From Tetradesmus obliquus (lineage: Eukaryota; Chlorophyta; Chlorophyceae; Sphaeropleales; Scenedesmaceae), in the NCBI GenBank assembly GCA_030272155.1, contig CP126197.1, positions 4,022,001-4,086,000 of the forward strand: a DNA stretch of 64,000 nt, in the 5' to 3' direction. The notes beneath the pieces were generated by a model that saw nothing but the letters and a program-made list of their open reading frames with translations, made no database searches and was not told the DNA's origin. This document shows, one piece after another, positions 10,717 through 23,267 of this stretch; the stretch's first letter is position 1; every line of letters begins with the position of its first letter. A program made the position numbers and the translations under genes.

Positions 10717-13643
10717 ATGGAGGACACAAGGTTCACCTGGAACAAGGCCTTTCAGGTGGGAGGCACGCCGATCTGCATTGCCTCGGACTGGTTTTACTGG
10801 CACCCCATTGCATGTCGCAAGTCAGCATTCCATGTAGCTGTTCAAACACGCGCTGTATGTTGCTGCTGTGGTCGAGTGCAGGAAGCACTTGATCATGATA
10901 CATGGGGACAGGTAAGCTCTGTTACTGCTGGGGGAAGCGCACACATGGTGCCTTCACAGCCTGAGGCACCGCGCAAGGGTGGTTGACACCATGCCTATAG
11001 ATGCATCAGCAGTCAACACGTGTTCAGCTGCTGCTGCAGCACACATTGATTACCGAGCAGCTGATGTGATGCAACATGGCAGCATACACTTAAGTAAGGT
11101 GCAACTGTGGGGAGCTTGGGGTCAACATGGTTAAGTGTCCACCATCTGCACGGCTGCAGGTGGAAGAAGCAGTCAATGGCTACCAGCGCCTTCAAGTCGC
11201 TGCTGCTGTGGTGAGCAACACCTTGCTCTGCCGTATCATCAGCTTTGCCAAAAACTGCAACTGTAGCAGCGGCTTGGAGAGGCACAAGCCACAGCATGCC
11301 ATGGCCAGCAACTGCTGCGCGCGCTGGAACCAAAGAGTCAGCATTCACTCTGGTACGTCAGCCATTGTTTCTGAGACCAAGGGATGGGTGGTGTTGACAT
11401 CCGCCTGTGACATGCATAGATGTGCCTGCACCAATTGTGACGTTTGTGTTGCACACGGTAACTGCACAGGAGCACGTTGAGAATGTGCTGGACTTACCAG
11501 GGCATCGCAGGCAGGCCATTGGGCAGCTGGCAAACATACTCAAGCTGCGCATACAGGTAAGCAAATACAGGCTGCATGGCCCACTTGCAGGTGCTGCATC
11601 TGCGCAGCCGTTGCCGCACAAATCACCTGCTTGTGTCAGTTTTGGGATGCAATCCAGTGTTATACTGGGCACTCACCACAGCAACACGCATTACACGTGT
11701 TTCCTGCAAGTCTTGCCATGCGACACCGCCCCATCCACTGTGATACTGTCTTTGCAGGAACTCAACGCTGGAGTGCGTGGCAGTGTGGGCTTGCCTGGCA
11801 TGCAGGCACTGAAGCCTTTCATGGCGGGCCTCATTGTGTCTGACGGTGCGCATCCTGAGTGTCTGTTGTGGCTATCGAGGGGAGGGAGGCTATCAGGGGA
11901 AGGGAGGCGGGGAGAAAGGGTAATAGCACAGGACGTTAGACGTTGGTGGTTGCCAGAAGACAGCATCGACACTGTTCTTGCACAGTACTGCAGTCGCCAA
12001 GCAAGCAGCTGCCACGGCGCGACCAAACAATGACCTCACCTGGACTGGCTGCCACCGTGTTGCTGCCCCTGCTGCAGTGTGCTTACCGCCAGCGCTTGCA
12101 GCAGTGATAAAAGCAGCACCTCTACCAGCAGCAGTGGCAGCAGCAGGTGATACAGACAGCAAAGCACGGAACGGAGTATGCATGCGCAGCAGCATGCGCG
12201 GCTCAGTGGACAATGTAGCAGTAACAATATACAACCCTAACGATGAAATGGACAGCATTGCAGAAGTGACAAGCCGGCTGTCTGTGACGGGCCAGCATGC
12301 AGCGGCAGGAGCGGCAGCAGCAGCCGCTGCAGCTGCTGTTGCAGCAGCAGATGCAGGCACGCTGCGGCCACCACCTGATGACCTGCAGCCGGGTGATACA
12401 ACTCTGTCCATCGACTTTGGTAAGATGTCATGGTGCAAGCGTTGCACAGGAACTGCTCTCCTGTGCCAGATTGCCACTCAGCCCTTCAAGCTGAAGGTTG
12501 TGCTGTTTTGACTTCACCACAGGGATTATAGGCATGACAATTGCCTGTGTAGCCTGTATTGCTTGCCACGCCTCGCTGCAGCATGGCACATGGCTCACAT
12601 GGTGGTACCTGCTGTTGTGTGTGTGCCTGTTGTGCAGCCACGCTGTCTGTGAAGGGTGCTGCGGCCATGGCGGACCCGCGCATCATCGTTCGCGTCAGGG
12701 ACAAAGCAGGTCTGCTCAGTGCACATGCATTTGGTTCGCGCAGACCGCTTGTACACGCTTAGCATGTAGGCCTCACCCAGAATGCCGGCATGCTCATGGC
12801 TTGCTTCAAACCGGTTCATCACCATCCTGGCTGTGCTACTCAGCCCTCCTTGCTGGGCGCAGGCAGAACATTCTAATATGTTGGTGCGCATGACCTGCAC
12901 ATCAACAGCCTGCTGTCCTCGCAGCCATGCTTGCGGCGATGGGACACTACTTTCAGCTTGCCTGACAGCTGCACAACATTGTGATCGACCCCGGATATGA
13001 CGACGGTGAATGCTTACATGCAGACTGCATCTCACTGTCAACAACATGCGCGCCGCCACTGCTGCAGGCAAGCTGCTGGAGGCTGTGCAGGAGTCGCCTG
13101 CCATCATGTGCTTCCCCTCTGACCCAGACAAGTTCAGCCTGGGCTTCAGCTGGCACATGCAGACACCACTCAACTGCCTGCCGGACGATGCTGCGGTGTT
13201 TTTTGAGCTGCAGCATTACAAGCTAGCGAAGAAGAAGGTGCGACTGCATCATGCTGCTGTGATGACACGCTGTCTGTCTGGGTTAGGGAGGCCTGAAGTG
13301 CCTGGTTCGCAACAGTACAGCGTCACACTGCTGGCAGCAGCTGGTGGCTGTGCAACTGGGATAATGCATGCATCAGGGGTTGCTGATAGCAATGCAACTA
13401 GTGGACTTACATCATGTTGTGTGCCTGCCACTTCACAAGCCGCGTTTTGTGCTGCCCGTTCTTCTGCTGCAGAAAAGCATCAAATGCTACAGCTACCTCG
13501 AGGGTGTGGAGCTCGAGGCTGCAGGCGGCGCTGTGCTTGAGGTTTACCGCAAGCCTGTTGACGCCAAGCGCAAGGCCAGGCCTACCCTGCTGACCAGCAA
13601 GCCCATGTACCTGCACATCACGCGCCGCCTGGTGCAGCACTAA
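10717..13643 (+). CDS. AIDA: AIDA-family protein (axin interactor, dorsalization-associated homologue) with C2-like C-terminus
   Basis: Nine exons: 10717-10755, 10882-10911, 11160-11210, 11470-11556, 11758-11845, 12078-12419, 12638-12709, 13067-13236, 13473-13643; sum 1050 nt, 349 aa. Seen: HDTWGQ then VEEAVNGYQ (animal AIDA: DSWGQ...EAIDEYQ), HRRQAIGQLANILKLR (family QKKTIGKIATCLELR), LPGMQALKPFMAGLI, DTTLSIDF, MADPRIIVRVRDKAG, AAVFFELQHYKLAKKK, IKCYSYLEGVEL, VLEVYRKPVDAKRK and LTSKPMYLHI. The order and spacing match the animal protein end to end, with an Ala-rich insert before DTTLSIDF. Family knowledge: an N-terminal helical bundle plus a C-terminal C2-type domain that binds phosphoinositides; in animals it antagonises Axin-JNK signalling and, reportedly, acts in ER-associated degradation. 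The algal role is unknown. Exon 2 is a 30-nt micro-exon. Confidence 0.88.
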
Positions 13644-15639
13644 CAGTGAAGTATAGCGTGTCATGGTGTTGTCCATTCCTGCGTAAATGGCGAGGGATGC
13701 TGGACGTATCCATAGCGACGATCTTTCTGGCAGCAGCAGTTTGGTTGGCGGGGGTTGAAGCTCGTGCATGTGGCTGCTTTGAGAGCGTGCAACAGAAGAC
13801 TGCAAGCAGCAGTAAACAGAGAAGGAAGGCAGCAGCTGGCATTGACAGCTGTTGTGAGCGAGTGCATGCACTGCATGTATGCACATGCGCATGAGAATGA
13901 CTGTCAAGAATTATTCGGATACATTGCACACATGCAGACTGAGCTTCTCGACGTTGCCAACTTAGTTGTGGTCATTTGTATATCCTGGATGCCTGTGAAG
14001 ACGCGCCTGCCAGGCACTGTGTTGCTGGCAAACACCTACAGGGGCCACCTTTGTGTAGTCCTGGCATTGGCGACGCTGCTCAGTGAGCGGCATCAATGTA
14101 CGCCACGCCTCAGCTAGCTGGTGACATACATTGCAGATGAGACAATTGCATAGTGTGACTGCACTGTGCATTCATGCTCATGTCAACAAGGAGGTTGTGA
14201 GTATGATTGGAAACGGGACTGCACTGGGCTTTTGTTACTTCATGATGCTGCACAGGGTTGTTAACTGTTCTCCTGTGTCAAGAGTGCTGCAAATGTAACG
14301 GGATACAGCCGCCCTGGTTGTTCCTGCTTTCCTGCTGACACACATATTGTTGTGCCAGGAGGCGGGTCCCACCTGCAAAGAGGCACCAGTGGTGCAGCTG
14401 TCCTCAGGCTGCATTTGCTTTGCCTGGCGTCCAGGGTTCTTTTGCACTCGCCTGTTGTGCAAGCGCTGACTGATGTGCGCACGCATAGAATCACGGCAAT
14501 GCTTTCCAGCACAATGGAACAGCACTATGCACGCCTATTTTCTTGCTGCACAGGAAGAGAGCGGCTCTAGTGGGTACAGGGTGTATGGCACAGTTGCTTT
14601 GGCTTGGCTGGTGGCCTCTGCCAGTGTGTGAATGACGATTGTGTGTCTGTATGGCAGCGGGTGATGGCTTCAGTGTTAACATGATAGATATAACTGCACC
14701 TTTGAAGTGTCCTACGGCAGCTGTCCAGGCTGAGCTGCATCAACACCGTGTTGCGTCACGCCAGCAATGTGGCGCCTGACCGTGTGTACAACATCACCAA
14801 GCTGTAGAGAAATCTACTGTAATTTCAGGGTTTGAAAAGGTTTAGCAGCCAGTAGAACGTACACGTTGAAAAGGCGTGTTTCCAGTGAATTGGCAGCCTG
14901 CCACTGGCTCTCAGGCTGAGACACACATCAGTTTGTACCTGACACCGTCCCTGGTGGTTTCGGCCAGCAGCCAGCTGCACAGCTACACATACCTTATGGT
15001 TGAGTGTTTTGTAGGACCTGGCACACGCGCCATTCAAGGCGATCCAGGTGGTGACTGCTGCACCGGCATCATGTGCGTCGCGTCAAGGTTGTCTGGTGGC
15101 GGGTGAGTATTGATGGGAGACAGGACGACCGAAGAACGTGATCAAAAGTTCATAACGGACTTGAAAAGAGTTTCAGGCTGCTACATGCTGCTGTTGCGTG
15201 TAGTACTCCGAGTCTGGTACCTTGAGCCGTTGCGCAAGAGCCATTGCGGTGATGTTAACTCCGGCAGCCCCCTATCAAATGATAACAGGGTTCATGAGAA
15301 GCTGCAGACAGCCATCTTCCCTGCTTTGAGCCGCGAACAGGGTTCGGGTGTTGCTCAGCTGAGTCATTCGCATCATAGCACCCGCCAGTTTGTCCTGTTT
15401 CAAGTTACCCAGCATCAACTTTACTTGTGATGACCCGAAACGTAAATAGTTTTATGTATGTCGAGCTAGCGATGCACCACAACTGCTGAGTAAGGAGCTG
15501 CCTGTGAGGGTCTTTCTTGCGAGCGTTTGCTGTCAGGTGGCATCACAAATCATCTTGATTGCACTTTTAGACGTATGTGTTAAGTTACGAGAGCTTGGGG
15601 CAGCCCCACGCGCAGGCCAGAAAGGAGGGAAGGGCAACC
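13644..15639. other. Spacer between AIDA and the kinase; nothing recognised
   Basis: Both flanking genes are on the plus strand, so this holds the AIDA 3' UTR and the kinase promoter. A TGTAA (the chlorophyte poly(A) signal) occurs near 14293, which would imply a 3' UTR of ~650 nt. Short frames such as the one near 14730-14800 look mildly protein-like but have no partner exons. Confidence 0.45.
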
Positions 15640-18600
15640 ATGTTCGCACCAGCACAGCAGGCTGCTAGGTGAGTGATGGCGTTTGAAAACAGCTTAAAGT
15701 ATTACAGATGAATGTTTCGGTCATGTTCGTGTCGGCCTTGGCCTGCACACTCGGCGCCGTGTGTGCAGTTGTAGTTCCTATGGTCGGGCTGTAGCATGTG
15801 CGGGTCCGTGGCTAATGCGTGTGCAAGTATATCGACAAGAAATGCCCAATAAACTGACAGAAGGCTGGGACACAGCCCAGCTGGCGATGCAACAGTTGCC
15901 ACCTGATCTGCGGCAACGCACAGCGCTTTCACGTGCAACTTTGGTGAATTGTAGTGTTTTTTGTTTCTGGCCTGCGTTTCTGTACAGGCCTGACAAGCAG
16001 CCCGAGAAGCCTGGCACAGGGACGATCGTGGTGACGAGACACTGCCCTCGGGACCTCCACCGCCCCAAATGGTGAGTAAATACTCTTCCGAGCTGCGCGG
16101 GCTGGACCACGCTCGCTCTGTGTGACGGAGTTACATTGCAGCAGGTGGGGCGAGCACAGCAGCACCCTGCAGGTCCTGGCACATCTCACTCACATCCTGT
16201 GGGCTCTTGCTTGCAGGAGTATTGACCAGTTTGTGGTGGCAAAGAAGCTGGGCGGTGGCTATGCCTCCACAGTGCACCTGGCTATTGACAAGGCCACAGG
16301 CACGCAGGTGGCTATCAAAGTGTACCACAGGTGCAAGCTCTCGCAGCTGAACAACTACCAAGTGCAGCGAGAGATCCGCATCCACAGCTGCTTGGACCAC
16401 AAGAACGTGCTGCAGCTGGTGAGCAACTGGCTGTGCTAGTTTCCTTGCAGGAGAGTGCGAGGTTGCGTGGTAGCAGTTTGCTGGGTGGGCAGGCTGGGAC
16501 ATGTGCAGTAGCCTGGGCAGGCCTGACAGGGATGCTTGACATAATTGAATACTTTTGCGCCACATACAGATGGTATCTGGCAGAGGACCAGCACCCCTGC
16601 AGCTCACCAACCTTGCAGCTTTGTGATCGGGGCCTGCCGGCATAGCTGTGCAGGTATACAGCACCATCAGCACACGGCATGCTAGGGTTTCACTAGTTTG
16701 CTTGCCCTGTATGCTTGCATTCAGTTTGCAGCCCTCTTAGCACCAGCTGCAGCTGCCTGCCTGGTAGCATTCCATTGTTGTTTGCAGGCAGCTGAGCCCC
16801 CTGCAACTCTGTGCACACCTGCTGCAGCCTCAACCCATCTCTGACTGGCGAATGCACTTCTGCTACTGCTGATGTTTTGCAGTATGCCGCCTTTGAAGAT
16901 GAGGTGGGCATCTACCTGGTCACTGAGTATGCCTCGCGTGGTGACGTGTTTGGGGAGCTGGACAGGCGGGGCGGCAGCATGACAGAGTCCGACGCAGTGC
17001 GCCAGGTGCGGCACTGATTTGTGATGTGTGGCAGTGCTGGGGGACGCTGTGTGCAGGGAGAACAGTGTGAAACAGACAACAGACGGCAAGATAATGCTGA
17101 CTGGGCTGGGCAGTTTAGAGGCAGGGGCTGGTGTGCCGCGGCAGCTATCAGCATGTGCCGTACATACCAGCATCGTTGGTAGTCAACTGCCTGCCCCTTG
17201 ATGTGGTGTTCCTGCTGCTCACTGCATTGCATGGCTGCTGCTGCTGCTGCTGCTGCGCTCAGGTGCTGGGCCCGTTCCTGTCGGCGCTGGAGTACCTGCA
17301 CATGCTCAACATCATCCACCGCGACATTAAGCCGGAGAACCTTCTGTTCACGGCCACTGGGGTGCTCAAGGTGGCAGGTGCGCCAGGCCTTCCCATCTTT
17401 TGCTACATGCTCTGAATAGGCCATATGCTTTACAAGTGCTGTCACTAGGTCTGGCGCAGTGGTTGTTCAGACGTGCTAGCCAGCCGCAGGCTGCAGTGGC
17501 AGCTCCTGTGGGATCCCCAGCTGTGCCTGTATAGCAGCACGCTGCCCACTGCAGAGCAGCTTGTATCTCTATCAGCAGCTCAATGGCGCCGGCCGCATCC
17601 TGTCCTCTGACGTCTCCTGCTGCTGCGCTGCGTGCTGTTGGCTGCTCTGGCTGCAGACTTTGGGCTGTCCATCGACATCACACAGGAGCGCCCAGTCACG
17701 CGTGTGGGCACACTCGACTACATGGCACCCGAGGTCGTCATTTGCCCCGACAAGTGCCACCCCAACGATCACAAGGAGAAGACCCACCTGCACTACACCT
17801 ACCTGGTCGACGCGTGGGCAGTCGGCGTGCTCGCGTACGAGCTCACGGTCGGCCGCGCGCCCTTCGACGCGGGCCACAAGCGCGGCACGATCGAGAACAT
17901 CCTGCACAGCTCGCCCAGGTTCCCAGCCTGGATCAGCGACTCCTGCAGGCACTTTGTCACATGGAGCCTCACCAAGGACACTGCGAAGCGCCCAGGCATC
18001 CAGCAGCTGGCAGAGCACCCGTGGATCCACCAGTATGCAGGCACTGTGCGGCCCAGCAAGATGCAGTCGGTCAACGCCGGCCGCGCGGTGTCTTTCCACA
18101 ACCTGTCGATGTACACGGACCCGGCGGCCGCACGCAGCGAGCAGCAGCAGCAGCACCAACTGCGCGCGAAGATGGGCGAGGGCCTGCCTGGCAGCATCAG
18201 CAAGGGCAGCAGCGGCAAGCTGCATGAGCTAGAAGAAGATGAGGGTGATGTGTTTGTGTCGGCAAGCGGCGAGGCGTGCCCGGCAGCAGCAGCAGCAGCA
18301 GCAGCAGCGCATGGTGCAGCTGGCATGGAGGGTGTCACAGCACCTGCAGCCGCACCCGCAGCAGCAGCAGCAGTTAGCAGGCAGCCCTGCAGCGTCAGCA
18401 GGGTACCGAGCTGCGGCAGGCTGCCAGTGCCTGGATCTGCCATTGCTGTCAACGCCGTCTCTGGCTCTGCCGCTGCAGCTGCAGCTGCAGCACAGCCGCC
18501 GACAGTCCTGCGCTGCAGCCATGGCACAGTCACCACGCAAGCCGCCACTGCGCCGTCTCCCTTCGCCGCAGCAGCTGTGCAGACCGCACCTCCAGCAGCA

Positions 18601-19872
18601 GCAGCAGCAGCAGCGCCAGCTGCACCCAGCAGCCCGTCCACCCTGATGGGCCTTCCAATGCTGGGTGCTGCAGCAGACAAGCTGCGCGCATTTGTGCACC
18701 GCTGCCAGTCTGCAAACGACCTGGAGTCCCTCAAAGCCTTCATGCTGCTGCAGCCACCTGAGCCAAGCAATGCATGCTTTGAGCCCGGAGGCAGGTTCTA
18801 CAGCGGCACGCCAGCCGGCACAGCAGCAGCCGGCAGCAGCGCAGCAGCAGCAGCCAAGCACGGCATGTCTGGCCATGACTCTGCGGCCTCTCTGGGCGTG
18901 CACGGCGCCAGCAGCAGCAGTAGCAGCAGCAGCAGCAGGCCTGCGGAGCTCCCTCGGGGGCCCAGCTCAGGCTTGCTTGTCAGCCCTAGTACAACTGCCA
19001 GCCCCTTCCCGCCTCCTAAGCCCCTGCAGCTGGTCAAGCTGCCAGCCAGCCTTCAAGGCGTGCCGCGATCAGACAGCTGCAGGAGCCTGCAAGGGCTTGC
19101 AGGAATCAGCGAAGGCAGGGCAGAAGGCAAGGACAGCAGCATGGGCGGCGACGGCCAGCAGCAGCAGCAGCAGCAGCAGCAGCTGCGGCAGGGCTCGGCA
19201 TCTAGCAGCCCAATGGCAGTGTCACCTGCTGCCCCGGGCGGTGCCCTGCAGCAGCAGCAGCAGCATGGTGTCAAAGGCGCTGTTCGTAGTTTGTTCGACT
19301 CGCCCAAGTCAGCTGGGGCGTCGCCGCGTGAGCAGAGCAGCCCTTCCCGTAGTGACACTGACGCAGCAGCCAGTCCGAGCACCAGCAGCTGCAGCTGCAG
19401 CTGCAGCAGCAGCTGTGAAAGCGGCATGGCAGGTAGCACGCGCGGCAGCGTCAGCAGCAGCCACAGCTGGGGCTACACCCAGCAGCAGCAGCAGCAGCCG
19501 GGCAGCAAGCAGCAGCAGCAACACTCGCCGCACCAGCCGCCGCAGCCGCCGTCGCCGCCGTGCCATGCCAGCAGGGCCTGCAATGCGCATAGCCCGTTTG
19601 GCAGCTGCCATGACAGCTTTGCTGCTGGCGTGAGTGGTGTGGCTGCGCCTGGCAAGTCTAGGGCTGGGCCTGTTGCGGAGAGTGCTGCTGATGGCGTGGA
19701 AGTGCGCAGGCATGGCAGCTGCCAGGAGGTTGGAGCTGCTGCAAAGCGCACAGTGCTCACCATCTCTGCAGATTGCAGGACGATGAGTGAGACAGAGCAG
19801 CAGCAGCAGCTGGGTGACCTCAGCGGCCAGAACAATGGCTGCTTTGGCTTCCTGAAGTCTCCTAGGCGGTAG
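15640..19872 (+). CDS. Aurora/CALK-like Ser/Thr protein kinase with long low-complexity tail
   Basis: Six exons: 15640-15668, 15988-16071, 16217-16418, 16883-17005, 17263-17377, 17657-19872; 2769 nt, 922 aa. Seen: glycine loop [12 protein letters not shown] (~49-60), VAIK lysine (~K72), [20 protein letters not shown] hinge, catalytic loop [12 protein letters not shown] (D~167), DFG (~185-187, made by a splice between A and DFG) and activation segment [13 protein letters not shown]. The Thr-Leu-Asp-Tyr block and overall order fit the Aurora branch; ADFGLS rather than ADFGWS, and the ITQERPVTR activation loop, fit best the Chlamydomonas aurora-like kinase CALK, which acts in flagellar shortening (assignment inferred, from memory). 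The large last exon starts at DFG and carries ~600 residues of Ala/Ser/Gln with many Ser-Pro sites. The start is the first ATG, followed by a 29-nt exon. Confidence 0.88.
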
Positions 19873-22800
19873 AGATAGGGGTATTCTACTGTGATGTGGA
19901 GGGCAGACTGCGCTAGAGTTGCGTGTGAGGTTGTATTGGTTGTCTAATCGGTGCTAAGCACAGGCGCAGCAGTGTGGTGCACTCTGGTGTTGTGCAGTTG
20001 GCTTGTTACTTTTACTGGTTGACATATCTCGCATTGGCTGCGTCGCCCATGGTATGAGCAAGTCGTACAAAGCCTGTATGTGGCAGGCGCATCTGCCTGA
20101 TGAAATACAGGATAAAATGTGTTCAATGACAGGTGCTGTCATTGTGGGAGGCGTGCTTTCATGATATGTATGATGCACACTTGTCCCATTTGAAGGATGT
20201 ACATGTCTGATGACTGCAGTGCAAAGGCTGGCGCGTATGAGCTTGCATTGCTCTGGCATCGTGTGCATTGCCTGTATCTATGCACAGCTTTTGTGCCGTC
20301 TCGCCTTGTTCATAGCATGCTGCACCTGCGGCTGATGTGCATAATCTCACTTCCGGATTACTGTGGGGAGGCCTGCCATCCAGTGCCACACCGTTGTGGC
20401 TCCCTCTAACTGCAAGCTCCCTTGCTCTTTGTCATTCCCAAATTGCATCCCTGCCTTACATACACCTTGGTTGCAGAGCCGCTTTCACTGCTGTTTATAC
20501 GTGCCCCTTGTTGCAGACACTGCCGCATTGCACCTGTTGATGTGCGTATGCAGCCGCTGCAGGCAGCCTAGATTTCGTTGCATTTGCCTGTGGCCATGTA
20601 CAGTAGGCTGGCCTTGGTTTACTGCGTCCCAGACTCGAGCACACAGCTTGCTTGGATTTGTGTTTTGGTGCAGGAGGACAGCGACGCCATCATGTGCGCT
20701 CCCACCTGGCTTGCCGCCTGCCTGTTGCTTGTACATACTGTGATGCTGTCGAGACAGCAAGAGTCTTTTGGATTCTGAGATCTTGTGGATTTTGAGAGAG
20801 CCTATCCCTGTGGAGGCTGTGGGGGTGCTGTGGACTCTGCATATAGTAGTTCTTGGCGCTGATGCATACTGCTGCTGTGTTGAAGAGCAGTCTTCGATCA
20901 CATGCAGGAGCAGCACATGTGCACATGTGCCCTGAGGCGCAACACTTGAGCCTAAGTTGCAGCCTGGCTGCTTCGTTGTACCCAGTTGCTTGTCACAGCC
21001 AGTTGAAGTTGTAGGTTGAGCCGCTGCCATGGTATGTTGATGCGGATACACGCGTGCTTGGTGGCTACCATCCCCTGGCGGCAAGCAATTTCTTCCCATG
21101 GGTTGCTGTGCCAAAGGCTGGCTGGAAGTGTGGGAGGTTGTAATCGCACTGTGGTCTGTACATGCCTGTCAGTGTGCATGCAAGCCCACCTTGCTCTACG
21201 ACTGCCCTGTACATGCATACAGCAGCTCAGCACCTGGTGTTCTGCCACAGCCCAATGAACACATGTGCTGCAGCCCTGCACTCTCAGCGCTGTCTAGTTA
21301 CCCAACACAACGCATGCAGGTGTGCTCTCCAGTGTGTGATCCGTTTCTGGTTGCATGCATCGGCGCTGACTTGCATTCAGGGCAACTGAGCACTGGCCTG
21401 GGGCATTGTCTGCTACCGTACCCGTATGTACGCCGCATCTGCCTGCTGTATGTGCGGCAGGCCGGCTGGTTGTGTTGACAGAGGCACGCGTGACACTCTG
21501 CTGCATGTGCATTCCGACTGCAACTCACGTACCATGGCTTGTATTGCTGTGAGCTCAGCCAGGAGAGGGATCTGGGGCTGCTGTTGCGTGAACTGCGTGG
21601 AAGCTCAGTAGCCAAGGCAGCAAGCTAGCTAGCAGTGTTCCAAGCAGCCCTGTGGCGCTACAGATACCTGGTCAGGCGTGTTTCAGTGCAGCCGCAATTA
21701 TGTGGGTTGGCGTGTGTTCTGGCTGGTGATGTGCTGTGTGATCGAGGCAACACAGATGCCTGCTGTTGGTGCAATGTGTGGCTGTGTCAGCACTTGTTAC
21801 GTGCTCCTTGTTATGCTTGTGCTGAGTTGGACTCTCACTAATCAACCCAGCCAGCGGCGTAGATTAAGGTAGCAGCAGCAGAGACCCAGCGGTGTGCAGC
21901 AGTTCTTGCCAGTAGGGACATGTCGGCCCTTGTTGCTGTCACAACAAGCGGCATTTGGGATGTATGCGGCGGTGTGTGTACGGACGTGAGAACTGCTTCC
22001 TTTGTGTGACATGTCATTTTGGGTGTTTTGAATGTTATGACGGGGCCTGTGATGCCACGTATGTGTGTGCAGTCACTGCCACTCGTGCTGATCCTCACAG
22101 CAGCCTGAACTTGGGTGGATGCAGTCGGGTGATGACCAAAATGTGATGTGTCTATCACTAAGCATGATGCGGCTGCCAAAACTGCTCCGTTGCTGCGGCA
22201 TGCCTCCAGCCACAAACTTGCCCATACTGCCATGCAGCATGCCGGCTGATAAGCACAGCTAGCAGCGTATGCTGCTGCTGCCGCTGCCGCATGCTGCATG
22301 GCTGGGTGTGGCCTTTGACTAGTGGGCACATGCTGTCACTTGTTACTTGACTGCTCGTTGGTTCAAAGTCTTCCCCCTGGTAGTGTGTGGGATGAAGTGG
22401 GATTGGGCACTTTGGGGTCTTTTGGCTGACACTTGAACGAATGAAGGCCAGTGTAACATCAGTAACCCGGATTTGAGTCGGTTTCTTAGAAAAAAATGTC
22501 ACTGGTAACCCGCTGGGAGTGTGAGCAGGGTTGGCGCTTGTGTGCTGCAATTCGCCAGATCACCTGGAGCTGCGCCCAGGCCTAGGAACCCAGATCTGGA
22601 CTCTAGAGCGCTGGCTGTGTGCCGGGGTGATGTGTGGTCAGAGGTAGAGAAGCCATCATAGCTTCACCGGTGCACTGTGCGAGTCCGCAGGTCACTGGAC
22701 CTGTCCTGCTGATAAGGACCTAGTCCTGGAAGTGCCCACCTGCCGTGCCAGGCCAGGCTGGCTGGAGGCGCGAAGTATGGCACGCATGTCAGAGACTGCA

Positions 22801-23267
22801 TTCAAGCGATTCACCTGATTTGGGTTAAAATTTAATTAGGCTTAAGATATAGACTTATGTAGGCGCAGCAGAGCACACCACGGGCAGTGAGCAGACATGT
22901 CACATCACCGGTCAACTGCTTTCAAAATTGCACTGAGCTCGAAACGGCCATCACGTAAGCAGTGTCTTCGTTCGTTTCTTATGTTCAATATCGTTCTGCT
23001 GAAGATCCACGACTCAGCCTAATCAAGACGGCAGTAGTGGATACGACAGCATCTGCAGTCACACGCCCACACAGGCCTGTAGTTCGTCAGACCGTTGTTC
23101 ATGCCAGTTTGGTTTATATCAATGGTTTCTCCAGCACAATCACCTGTTTGAAACGCTTCCTGGCAGATGTTGATGTCATGGCTACTTCCACTGCTTGCAC
23201 ATCAGGCTCTCTTGCTTGCAGACGCATGAGACACCTACGATGTTGAAAACCACTTAAAAAAAGCTCG
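19873..23267. other. 3.4-kb spacer, nothing recognised
   Basis: It lies between two plus-strand genes. Frames are Cys/His-rich chance translations on both strands; no family motif, no in-phase exon chain, no tRNA cloverleaf or repeat family was seen. It must hold the kinase 3' UTR and the ammonium-transporter promoter. Confidence 0.5.

Noticed and set aside
17799-18903. Minus-strand frames opposite the kinase tail
   Set aside because: Shadow of the low-complexity kinase exon; the plus-strand frame holds all the kinase motifs.
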